Of a stretch of 64,000 bases of DNA, positions 36,202 to 43,900 are shown piece after piece. The DNA comes from Rhodovulum kholense. GTDB lineage: Bacteria > Pseudomonadota > Alphaproteobacteria > Rhodobacterales > Rhodobacteraceae. Location: the NCBI RefSeq assembly GCF_003053725.1, contig NZ_QAYC01000011.1:1-64000 (forward strand), written 5' to 3'. Within the stretch, counting starts at the first letter, position 1. Each line of letters begins with the position of its first letter. The notes below the pieces were generated by a model that saw nothing but the letters and a program-made list of their open reading frames with translations, ran no database searches and was not told the origin of the DNA. A program made the position numbers and the translations under genes.

Positions 36202-37528
36202 TGTATCGACCCAGCGGACTCTGCTCAGGTTAGGCCGCTAATCTGCATGCCTCGACAGGCGTGCGCATGGCAAGCGCCTGATGAGGGCGGCGGTGGGTGT
36301 AGAATGCGGTCCAGTCACCGATCACACGCATCGCATGTTGAATGGTCTCAAAACGGTGGCGATGCACGCACTGCTCCTTGAGCGTCCGGATGATGCGCGC
36401 GACCATGCCGTTCTGCTGCGGGCAGTGCGGGGTGATGAACTCCTGCTTCAGCCCGTAGCTGCGGACGATGGCCGTGAAGTGGTGGCTGGTGAAGAATGAG
36501 CCATTGAGGCGCCATTGGTTCGAGCCCGATGGCGAATGCCGTTGTCCGACCTCAGCAGGAACCCCTCCTCGACCCGGCCCAGGGTGCCGAACCTCGCGAT
36601 CACGGCATGTTCCAGCGCGGCGCTGGCGGTCGTGGCCTTGCCCGACTTCGACAGGTGCCAGCCCAACAGCTCGCGGGTGTGGCAGTCGACCACCAAGGCC
36701 AGTGAAGCCCGGCCGTCCTTGCCGGTCCAGATGCGGGCGAGATCGGTCGACCATCTCTCGTTCGGCGCAGCTGCGACTGAAGGAACGGCCTGAATGCGGG
36801 GCCGCATGCCCACGGCGCGCTTGCGAACCTGCCAACCCTTGATCTGGAGTGAGGCATCGAACGCCATCGGTCCGAGAGAGATGCCGAACCCTCTGCACCG
36901 TGTTCTTGTTGAAGCCCAGGAGCCAGGCCACGGTCCGATATCCGAAGGACGGCTCCTCCTCGATCATCTTCCTGATCGGATCGGCAAAGCGGGGATCGAC
37001 CTTCGGCGCGGGTTTCACCGGTGTGTAGCAGACCATGCGCCGGGGAATGCCGAACCACGTGCAGAGCTTGGCGATCGACACCGCAAGGCGCTCCGCCAAG
37101 AGGCCCTGCTGGATGCGACGGATCAATTCCCGTCCTGCGCATCCAGCAAGGCCTGAAGCTTTTTTCGGGCCCGTAGCTCCAGCATGGCCTCGCCATAGGC
37201 TTGCCTTACAGGTGCCGGAGCTGCTTCTCGTATTGCTCGCGGATGTCGAGCGGGTTGGCGCGCAGGGAATTCTCCATACCCCGCTTCGCATCCTCGACCC
37301 AGCCCTCGATCTCGGAGGGTGTGAGGTCGAATGATCGACTTGCCTCCGACACGGTCGTCTTGCCCTGGATGATCTCGATCACCAGAGCGTTCGGATGCAT
37401 CCTCGGACCGATGGCGGATTGCAGCCTCACTCCGCTTCGCCGTCCAACGCTTGATGCTGTCGTCCATCGTCATGCTCATTGCTACGTTCTCCCTTGTGGC
37501 ATGAGCAGCTTTTCACTCGGTCGATACA
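36202..37528 (-). mobile_element. IS3-family insertion sequence, decayed
   Basis: Terminal inverted repeats are readable: TGTATCGACCCAGCGGACTC at the left end and, on the other strand from the right end, TGTATCGACCGAGTG, with further matches (CTGCTCA) a few bases inward. The element is about 1.33 kb, as expected for IS3, and encodes an OrfA/OrfB pair on the minus strand. Flanking triplets differ (ATT left, GCC right), so no target duplication remains; the element or its surroundings were rearranged after insertion. Its right end cuts a gene of the tandem Tat-exported family. Confidence 0.85.
36230..37430 (-). pseudogene. IS3-family transposase OrfA and OrfB, frameshifted
   Basis: OrfA begins MRLQSAIGPRMHPNALVIEI and shows the helix-turn-helix EASRSFDLTPSEIEGWVEDA, but its coiled-coil end (AYGEAMLELRARKKLQALLD) has moved to another frame. 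OrfB is broken into three frames: LCTWFGIPRRMVCYTPVKPA plus FGYRTVAWLLGFNKNTVQR; then NERWSTDLARIWTGKDGR with the first catalytic Asp; then QNGMVARIIRTLKEQCVHRH with the catalytic Glu and a C-terminal RRPHQALAMRTP. At least three indels separate these pieces, so no active transposase can be made without repair. Confidence 0.85.
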
Positions 37529-37660
37529 GCCGCCCCCCCCCGACAGCGCCGCCATGCCCATCGCAGGGACGAGGAAATGGCGGCGGCCGACATCTGATCG
37601 GCCGCGTTCCGGCACGGTCGGCCCCGGCGGGGCCGCAACGGTTCTAGCGGCAGGCTTCAC
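37529..37660 (-). pseudogene. Fourth copy of the Tat-exported protein family, truncated by the IS3 element
   Basis: A frame begins with GTG overlapping the stop of the third intact copy (the GTGA junction seen between copies two and three). It encodes a twin-arginine-like leader: basic N-region, GRRHFLVPAMGMAALSGGGG. After about 44 codons it runs into the inverted repeat of the IS3 element. The mature protein is missing and was not found on the far side of the element, so the gene is broken and partly deleted. Confidence 0.7.
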
Positions 37661-38685
37661 TTCATGTGCCGCGAGAAACAGCCAAGCATCGGCCCCCCGG
37701 GTCGACGCCCGAAATAGAAGGGCAACGTGGACAGGAAATTCCCGTCGCGATCAAGAGCCGTCACCCGGTGATCGGCAAAGCAGACCAGCCGCCGGTCCGA
37801 TCCGAAAAGCAGCGCCGCGCCCCTGGCCTCTTCTCGCGACAGGAGCGGACGCAGGCTGGCAACCTTATCCGACGCCCATGGCGCGGAGTCGAGGATCATG
37901 GCCGCCGCCGCGTCCGCATCGGCCTTACCAAGCATGTAGGCCAACCGCGAAAGATACGGCCGGGCGATCTCTACCAAGGCCACGCGATCCTTTCGTTCCA
38001 CTGCCCGATGCAGCCGCGCCATCGCCTGCCAGAGCGCATCGCGCATCTCGGGCGTATCGGTCAGCGGCTCGGTTCCGGCCCAGGCGACATCGCCCAGCGA
38101 CGGATCGTCGACCTGAAACTCGATGGCGAGGATCCGCGTGTATTCGGGACGCGTGGCGTTGCCCTTGCCGGACCGGATCACGAAGGGCTCTTCGGCTCCG
38201 GCACGGATCCGAGAAATGGTGCCCGCATCGCGGCGCACCGGAATCCCGCTGAAGATCTCCGTCTCGCGCGGCGCGAGCCGGCCCTCGTCCATATCGTAGC
38301 TGGCATTGAACAGGATGGCAGGCTCCTGCCGTCCCTGCGCCAGTTCGGCCTGGATCGCGACATCCGGGTTGGGGGTGTAGTTGCGCTCCTCGGGATTGAG
38401 CGGCTCATAGGCGATGTCGATCCGGTTCGCGCCATCGCGCAGGAAATCCGGCACGAAGAACGTCCAGGCCATGTCCTTGAGCGAGGTGTGAAGCGCCGTC
38501 GGAGCGCCGTTTACGAACAGTTCGACCGTCGCGTTCCGGGCCATGCAGGAAAGCGTGTAGGTGTTTCGCGACCCCTCCGAGCCTTGCGCCCATGGCCTCG
38601 ACGGCAGCCCAACCACCGCAGTTGCAGCCAGCGCTCCGCCCAGAAAGCGACGACGGAGCGCAAGGGCCGGGGCCTCGAGGGTCAC
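37657..38685 (-). CDS. Tat-exported protein of unknown function, tandem copy 3
   Basis: A 342-aa protein with a twin-arginine signal (LRRRFLGGALAATAVVGLPS, cleavage near WAQG). The mature part begins with a beta-rich domain (NATVELFVNGAPTALHTSL, FLRDGANRIDIAYEP) followed by an all-alpha region (DALWQAMARLHRAVERKDR, VALVEIARPYLSRLAYMLG) and a C-terminal LLFGSDRRLVCFADHRVTAL, FSRHMK. It is a close paralogue of the next two genes upstream. The GTG start overlaps the stop of copy 2, and its own stop overlaps the truncated copy 4. Function unknown; position behind a T6SS adaptor and a candidate effector makes periplasmic immunity the leading guess. Confidence 0.75.
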   Translation of the reverse strand: MTLEAPALALRRRFLGGALAATAVVGLPSRPWAQGSEGSRNTYTLSCMARNATVELFVNGAPTALHTSLKDMAWTFFVPDFLRDGANRIDIAYEPLNPEERNYTPNPDVAIQAELAQGRQEPAILFNASYDMDEGRLAPRETEIFSGIPVRRDAGTISRIRAGAEEPFVIRSGKGNATRPEYTRILAIEFQVDDPSLGDVAWAGTEPLTDTPEMRDALWQAMARLHRAVERKDRVALVEIARPYLSRLAYMLGKADADAAAAMILDSAPWASDKVASLRPLLSREEARGAALLFGSDRRLVCFADHRVTALDRDGNFLSTLPFYFGRRPGGPMLGCFSRHMK

Positions 38686-38743
38686 GCCATATCCCTCGAG
38701 AAGCAGGCCAGGAACGGGCCACCCGGTTGCCGCGCGAAATAGA
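38572..38743. repeat. Near-identical 172-bp direct repeat, copy A
   Basis: This block spans the junction between tandem copies 2 and 3 (last about 20 codons of one, leader of the next). It matches the block at 39597-39768 with only two differences over 172 bp that I can count. The spacing of 1025 bp equals one gene unit, pointing to recent duplication or gene conversion. Confidence 0.88.
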
Positions 38744-39710
38744 CCGGCAGCATCGACAGGAAATCACCGTCGTGATCGAGCGCCGCCACCTGGTAATCGG
38801 CAAAGCAGACCAGCCGCCGGTCCGACCCGAAATGCAGCGCAACCTTCTGGGCCTCTTCGCGCGACAGCAGCGGGCGCATGCCTGCTGCTCTGTCGGAGGC
38901 CCAGGCCACCTTGCCGAAAAGGAAATCCGCCATCGTGGCCGCATCGGGCCTGCCCAGCATGTAGGCCAGGCGCGCCAGAAACGGCCGGGCGATCTCGACG
39001 AAGGCCGCGCGATCCTTCCGTTCCACCGCCTGATGCAGCCGCGCCATCGCCTGCCAGAGCGCATCGCGCATCTCGGGCGTGTCGGTCAGCGGCTCGGTTC
39101 CGGCCCAGGCGACATCGCGCAGCGCGGGATCGTCGATCTGGAACTCGACGCCCAGCATGCGCGAATACTCCGGGCGCGTCCCCTTTCCGAAACCGAATTC
39201 CATGACATAGGGCTCTTCGGGGCCGACCCGGGGTCGGGAAATGCTGCCGACGTCGCCCTGCACCGGATTGCCACCGAAGATGGTCTTCGGCCGGAGCGCG
39301 AGGCGGCCCTGCTCCATGTCGTAACTGGCGTTGAAGAGAACGGCTGCCGGCAGCCTTCCCCGCGACAATTCCATCTGGATCGCCACGTCCGGATTGGGCG
39401 TGTAATTTCGCTCGGCCGGATTGATCGGCTCGTAGGCGATATCGATCCGGTTCGTGCCGTCGCGCAGAAAGTCGCGCACGGGCCAACTCCAGACCATCTT
39501 CTCCAGAGACGCATGAAGCGCCGTCGGCGCACCGTTGATGAATAGCTCGACCGTCGCGTTTTCAGCGAAACAGGAAAGCCCGTAATTTCTTTGCGGCCCC
39601 TCCGAGCCTTGCGCCCATGGCCTCGACGGCAGCACAACCACCGCAGTTGCAGCCAGCGCTCCGCCCAGAAAGCGACGACGGAGCGCAAGGGCCGGGGACT
39701 CGAGGGTCAC
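38682..39710 (-). CDS. Tat-exported protein of unknown function, tandem copy 2
   Basis: A 342-aa paralogue of copy 3 with almost the same leader (LRRRFLGGALAATAVVVLPS) and the same domain order: NATVELFINGAPTALHASL, NRIDIAYEPINPAERNYTPN, then WAGTEPLTDTPEMRDALWQA and LHFGSDRRLVCFADYQVAAL, ending ACFSRDMA. The first 100 bases and the preceding 70 are almost identical to those of copy 3, while the mature domains have diverged. It starts with GTG overlapping the copy 1 stop. Periplasmic location is predicted; function unknown. Confidence 0.75.
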   Translation of the reverse strand: MTLESPALALRRRFLGGALAATAVVVLPSRPWAQGSEGPQRNYGLSCFAENATVELFINGAPTALHASLEKMVWSWPVRDFLRDGTNRIDIAYEPINPAERNYTPNPDVAIQMELSRGRLPAAVLFNASYDMEQGRLALRPKTIFGGNPVQGDVGSISRPRVGPEEPYVMEFGFGKGTRPEYSRMLGVEFQIDDPALRDVAWAGTEPLTDTPEMRDALWQAMARLHQAVERKDRAAFVEIARPFLARLAYMLGRPDAATMADFLFGKVAWASDRAAGMRPLLSREEAQKVALHFGSDRRLVCFADYQVAALDHDGDFLSMLPVYFARQPGGPFLACFSRDMA

Positions 39711-39768
39711 GCCATATCCCTCGAGAAGCAGGCCAGGAACGGGCCACCCGGTTGCCGCGCGAAATAGA
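39597..39768. repeat. Near-identical 172-bp direct repeat, copy B
   Basis: Partner of copy A, spanning the junction between tandem copies 1 and 2. The DNA on both sides diverges quickly, so only the junction has been homogenised, as expected from unequal crossing-over between units of the array. Confidence 0.88.
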
Positions 39769-40729
39769 GCGGCAGGGCCGACAGCACCTCGCCGCCCGCA
39801 TCGGTCGCGGCAACCCGGCGGTCCGAGAATTCCACGAGCCGCCGGTCCGAGCCGAAGGCCAGCGTGGCGCTCCGCGCTTCCTGGCGCGACAAGAGCGGCA
39901 CCATTCCCGCGGCACGCTCCGACGCCCAGGGCGCCCGGGCCAGGATCGTGTCGGCCGCCGCCCCCGCATCGGGTTTGCCCCAGATATGCGCCATCCGCGC
40001 CAGATAGGGCCCCGCGATCTCGACGAAGCCCTCGCGGTCGCGCCGCTCGACGGCCTGATGCAGCCGCGCCATCGCCTGCCACAGCGCGTCGCGGGTGTCG
40101 CCGTCATCCTCGAGCGGCTCGGTCCCGGCCCAGGCCACGTCGCCCAGCGGCGCATCGTCGATCCGAAACTCGACCGGGACGATCCGCGTGAACTCCCGCG
40201 AGGGCTTGCCGTCGCCGAACCAGATCGTGAAGGGCCGCTCGGCCTCGGGTCTGGGCCGCGAGATATTGCCCAGATCGGGCTGCACCGGCCGCCCGCTGAA
40301 CACCGTCAGGGGCTCGGATACCAGCCGTTCCTCCTCCATGCCGTAGCGCGCGTTCAGGAGCGTGGCCTCGCCCAGGCGCCCCTGCGACAGCTGGATCTGC
40401 ACCGAGACCTCGGGCGTGGGCGTATAGCTGCGCTTCTCGACATCGAGGGGTTCATAGACCACATCCAGCCGGTTCGCCCCGTCGCGCAGCAGCTCGGTCG
40501 CCGGGAAGGAAAAGACCAGATCCCCGGGGCTGGCATGCAGGATCGTCGGCGCGCCGTTCAGATAGACCTCCAGAACCGCATGATGCCCCATGCAGATCAG
40601 GGAATAGGCATTCGTCGGATAATCAGTCATCTTTCCTCTCGCAAAAACTTTTGTGGCGCCCATGCCGGCGAATGCCGCGGCAGCGGCGAGAAACCGGCGC
40701 CGGCCCGGCTGCCGTTCAGATCCAGCCAT
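39707..40729 (-). CDS. Tat-exported protein of unknown function, tandem copy 1
   Basis: A 340-aa, most divergent member of the family. The leader is GRRRFLAAAAAFAGMGATKV. The mature part repeats the pattern: HAVLEVYLNGAPTILHASPG, LLRDGANRLDVVYEPLDVEK, SYTPTPEVSVQIQLSQGRLG, WAGTEPLEDDGDTRDALWQA, TLAFGSDRRLVEFSDRRVAA. ATG with GGGAG upstream; it overlaps the end of the 583-aa gene by 14 bases, so it is translated with it. Being nearest to that gene and most diverged, it may be the ancestral copy. Confidence 0.75.
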   Translation of the reverse strand: MAGSERQPGRRRFLAAAAAFAGMGATKVFARGKMTDYPTNAYSLICMGHHAVLEVYLNGAPTILHASPGDLVFSFPATELLRDGANRLDVVYEPLDVEKRSYTPTPEVSVQIQLSQGRLGEATLLNARYGMEEERLVSEPLTVFSGRPVQPDLGNISRPRPEAERPFTIWFGDGKPSREFTRIVPVEFRIDDAPLGDVAWAGTEPLEDDGDTRDALWQAMARLHQAVERRDREGFVEIAGPYLARMAHIWGKPDAGAAADTILARAPWASERAAGMVPLLSRQEARSATLAFGSDRRLVEFSDRRVAATDAGGEVLSALPLYFARQPGGPFLACFSRDMA

Positions 40730-42467
40730 CTTTTTCTCCCTCGGGCGACATGATCTCGAGCGTGTAATCCGGTTCGGCGAGGTTGCTTTTCGCGGTGACA
40801 CCCCCCGAAACGCTGCTTGTCGAGGCGTAATCGCCGAAGACATCGCTGCTCGAGTCCGATTTCGACGCCGCTGCGGACACCGACACCGTGGCATAGGCCC
40901 GCAAGACGACGCCCTCGAAATGATAAAGCTTCTCGGTCTTTCGGCCGCCACCCTGACTCCGCACGACGCGACCGCCGAAATGCCAGCCCGTGCTGACCGA
41001 GGCCCCGGCCGCCGCTTCGGCCTTGAAGAACCAGGTTTCGGCCTCGAGCCTTGCGTCGGCAAAGACCTTACCGGTGATCCTGGCCTTCGCGGTGAAGGTA
41101 TGCTCGATCTCTTCCAGGCGGGCCTCCCAATCATCGGCATTGCCGATGGTGAGGCTGGCGATATCGCCGATACCATAGCTCAGATCGCCCGCGCCGCCGA
41201 CCTCGATGGCACATTGCGCCGAGGCCGAAACCGCATTGCCCGGATTGGCCAGACGCCGCCGGATCTCGGGGCCCCTGGGGAAGCGCGACAGGAACAGATC
41301 CAACAGGTCCATCTTGCCGGTCACCGACAGCCCGTAGGTCACCTCGCAGCCCGACAGGGCCAGCGACAGATCGGGCGAGGCCTCCTTGCCCTTCAGCTCG
41401 AGAGTGCCGATCTTCAGCCCCAGCTTGAGTTCGATCCCGATCGACGAGCCGAAGGCATCCGATTGCGGCGCCCGCAGCGCATCCGGCGAACCCGACTCGC
41501 CGGCCAGACCGTTCATCGCGTCCTGAATGTCCTCGATGAAGGAGATCAGAGGAGTGCTTTCGCCCTGCTGCTGCCGCTCCTGCGCCCGGGTCGCGGGGGC
41601 CTGCTTCTCCTCGGCCTCGCCGGATTTCTCGAATTCCAGGGTCTGGTTGCCGACCTCGCCGGTGATCTTGCCGGTCAGCTTGGCCGACAGCGTCGGCAGG
41701 CGGCTCGAGAAGATCGTGATGCCGACGCTGCCCTCGAGCTCGGCCTCGAGCTTGGCATGCGGCAGCGGGCAGACCGTCAGCCCGCCGAAGCCTGTCCCGA
41801 CGCACTGGTTGGCCCCGGCCGCAGGACTGCGCTGCGCCCGATAGGTCGAGCTCTGGATCGCGAGCCCCAGAATATAGACTGCGGTGATCACCTCTGGCGG
41901 CAGGATCTTGCCCGACAGCGCCGGCATCTGGAACGGCGTGGTGACGATCCGCTCGTCGCTGTCGGGAATGTCGGAATTGTCGTCGGCGAAATTCGACGGC
42001 CGCAGCGAGGGCACGCCCGCCTTGCCCTGCTTGCAGTCCTCCTTGCTGGTGATCTTCAGCCTGGCCTTGGCCGAGGGCTGGCCGCCATAAGGGTCCTTGC
42101 AGGTCAGAAACAGCGTGCGCGGTCCGTTCTCGGGCACGGGCCAGGTCACCTTGCGGCTGGCATCCCCGGCATCCTCGATCACGAATTCCTTGAGACAACA
42201 GGGCTCGCCCGGGGCGCAGTCGCAGGCCGCGCCGCCATTGGCCAGATCGAAGACCTCGGCCTCTTCCCGCGCGCGCAGCGCGTTGGCCTGCTCCACCGCC
42301 CGGTCAAGCTGCTCCTGCAGCATCCGGCGGTGGCCGGGCGAGGTCTCGGCCGCGATCATCGGCGGGTTCATCGTCAGCGTGTTCAGCATGAGGGGCGGCT
42401 GCGGCATGTCGGACCCCAGGGCCCAAAGCAGCGCCTCTTCGGCATTCATCGTCGGTCCCGCCATCAT
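40716..42467 (-). CDS. Unknown 583-aa protein, candidate T6SS effector
   Basis: No family was recognised. There is no signal peptide or clear membrane helix. The N-terminal 80 residues are helical and include a Met/Pro-rich start and EQLDRAVEQANALRAREEAE; a cysteine cluster CDCAPGEPCC follows. The rest is strand-rich and repetitive in character (KLEAELEGSVGITIFSS, LSAKLTGKITGEVGNQTLEF, GIELKLGLKIGTLELKGKEA, AKARITGKVFADARLEAETW), suggesting a large beta structure. It starts on the stop codon of the DUF4123 adaptor gene (ATGA overlap). DUF4123 proteins load the effector encoded next to them onto VgrG, so this is the prime cargo candidate (inference from context). Confidence 0.7.
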   Translation of the reverse strand: MMAGPTMNAEEALLWALGSDMPQPPLMLNTLTMNPPMIAAETSPGHRRMLQEQLDRAVEQANALRAREEAEVFDLANGGAACDCAPGEPCCLKEFVIEDAGDASRKVTWPVPENGPRTLFLTCKDPYGGQPSAKARLKITSKEDCKQGKAGVPSLRPSNFADDNSDIPDSDERIVTTPFQMPALSGKILPPEVITAVYILGLAIQSSTYRAQRSPAAGANQCVGTGFGGLTVCPLPHAKLEAELEGSVGITIFSSRLPTLSAKLTGKITGEVGNQTLEFEKSGEAEEKQAPATRAQERQQQGESTPLISFIEDIQDAMNGLAGESGSPDALRAPQSDAFGSSIGIELKLGLKIGTLELKGKEASPDLSLALSGCEVTYGLSVTGKMDLLDLFLSRFPRGPEIRRRLANPGNAVSASAQCAIEVGGAGDLSYGIGDIASLTIGNADDWEARLEEIEHTFTAKARITGKVFADARLEAETWFFKAEAAAGASVSTGWHFGGRVVRSQGGGRKTEKLYHFEGVVLRAYATVSVSAAASKSDSSSDVFGDYASTSSVSGGVTAKSNLAEPDYTLEIMSPEGEKDGWI

Positions 42468-43717
42468 CCCTGTCCTGTCCTGAGTGCAGGCGCGGCCAGA
42501 ACCGCGCCCCCGCGTTCGCCAAGCGCCATCGCCAGCCAGCGCAGCAGCCGGTCCTTGCGCTGGAACGGCAGGCCGCGGCGATCCTCGAGAATCGCCGCGG
42601 CCCGGCGATCCCTGTCCGCGAAATCGGCGCCGAAGAACAGCACCGCGCGAGCCAGCGCGCCCACCTGCGCCCGCGACGGCATGTCGTGGAGTTCGCCCAG
42701 CCGCATTGCCTGGCTGGCGGCCTCAAGGCAGGCCTCGGGGCCCTTGTCCTGCCCCAGCGAACGGTACAGCCCGCGCGCCACCGACTGCGCCGTGCGTTCC
42801 CGCTTGAGCCGGTCGAAGCGGGCGAATTCGGCCTCGGTCACATGCAGGTTGCCGGGTGCCACCGCCCGCCCGCGCGGCGCCAGCCGCACCAGCCTGCCCT
42901 GCAGCGTCGCGGGATCGTCAAGCGGCCCGACCGGGTCGCCGGGCAGATGCGCGGCCAGCGACAGCTCGGGCGAAAGCGGCAGGAAAAAGCGCCGCACAGG
43001 GGCCGCGAAGCCCGCGAAACGCGCGGGTTCCAGCGCCTGGGCCATGTCCGACAGCACCCGCGGATCGTGAAAGCGGAAATACAGCGGCGCCGCCTCGCGC
43101 CCGGGCAGCCAGGCCATGGTGTAGCGCCGGAAATGCGCCCGCAGCGCCATCGCCCCGGCCTGGCTCTGGAAGCAGATCCCGGCATGGCGGTCGGGCGCCA
43201 GCGCCATCAGCGCGCGGCTGACCGGATCGCGGCTCGACAGCGGCACCAGCCAGGGCGCGGCGGCCTGACGGTCGGCATCGGGCGTGGCATAGAGGCAAAG
43301 CGCGCCCTGCGCGCGGTCGCGCAAGAGCTCCAGCGCATCGGGCCAGCAGACCGGGTCGATCAGCGCCCAGGCCGGGCCGGGCCCCTCGAACAGCGCGGGC
43401 CAGCCGCATTCCGCGAAATCGAGCGCCCTGAGCCCGGCCGCTTGCGGGCGCTCGCGGCTCGGCGCCGGGCTGTCGAGAAAGACCGGACGCCCGCGCCCGA
43501 GCGAGACGCTCGCCGCCGGATCGATCGAAAGGCTTTGCGGGTCGAGCGGCTCGAAACCGGTCATCCGGTAGCCTTGGGCCAGCAGCGCCTCGGCGACATG
43601 GGCCCTGAATTCGGGATGGTCCGGCGCGCGCATCGCGACCTGTCCGCCGACCTCGGCGGCAAGGCGATCGCGGGCCGTGTAGCGGGCCGCAAGAAGCGGG
43701 TCGGAGGGACGTGTCAC
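42464..43717 (-). CDS. DUF4123 domain protein, T6SS effector adaptor (Tap/TEC)
   Basis: A 417-aa cytoplasmic protein. The DUF4123 domain occupies about residues 105-230 (PAWALIDPVCWPDALELLRD, LVPLSSRDPVSRALMALAPD, YTMAWLPGREAAPLYFRFHD, PRVLSDMAQAL). N- and C-terminal extensions are helical. Such adaptors bind a VgrG tip protein and a neighbouring effector to load it for secretion. The start is a GTG with GGAG upstream, overlapping the stop of a 22-codon frame that looks like the beginning of VgrG. Its own stop overlaps the next gene, so adaptor and candidate effector are translationally coupled. Confidence 0.85.
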   Translation of the reverse strand: MTRPSDPLLAARYTARDRLAAEVGGQVAMRAPDHPEFRAHVAEALLAQGYRMTGFEPLDPQSLSIDPAASVSLGRGRPVFLDSPAPSRERPQAAGLRALDFAECGWPALFEGPGPAWALIDPVCWPDALELLRDRAQGALCLYATPDADRQAAAPWLVPLSSRDPVSRALMALAPDRHAGICFQSQAGAMALRAHFRRYTMAWLPGREAAPLYFRFHDPRVLSDMAQALEPARFAGFAAPVRRFFLPLSPELSLAAHLPGDPVGPLDDPATLQGRLVRLAPRGRAVAPGNLHVTEAEFARFDRLKRERTAQSVARGLYRSLGQDKGPEACLEAASQAMRLGELHDMPSRAQVGALARAVLFFGADFADRDRRAAAILEDRRGLPFQRKDRLLRWLAMALGERGGAVLAAPALRTGQG

Positions 43718-43782
43718 AGCCCGGGCTCCGTGCGGCGCAGCACCGCATCGGACCGCTGGTTTTCCTTTGAAACGAACAGCAT
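43714..43782 (-). pseudogene. 22-codon remnant resembling the start of VgrG (TssI)
   Basis: The frame MLFVSKENQRSDAVLRRTEP ends in TGA overlapping the GTG of the adaptor gene. VgrG proteins commonly open with a segment such as VFS-QENR-LRLTTPLG, and vgrG is the usual gene directly before a DUF4123 adaptor. I read this as the 5' end of a vgrG whose body was deleted, leaving its start codon to drive coupled translation of the adaptor. The match is short, so a plain leader peptide is possible. Confidence 0.4.
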
Positions 43783-43900
43783 GGTTCTCACTCGTCACAG
43801 TCGTGCCAGGTCGGCGCAACGGCAACATAGAGGCATTCCAGGCAGCAGCAATCGCCGCGGGCCGGATTTTCGGCGAGATCCTGCCGGCCCGGTCCGGCGC

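Noticed and set aside
38572-39768. A CRISPR-like or phase-variation repeat in the Tat array
   Set aside because: The repeats are gene-length units with coding content, explained by tandem gene duplication.
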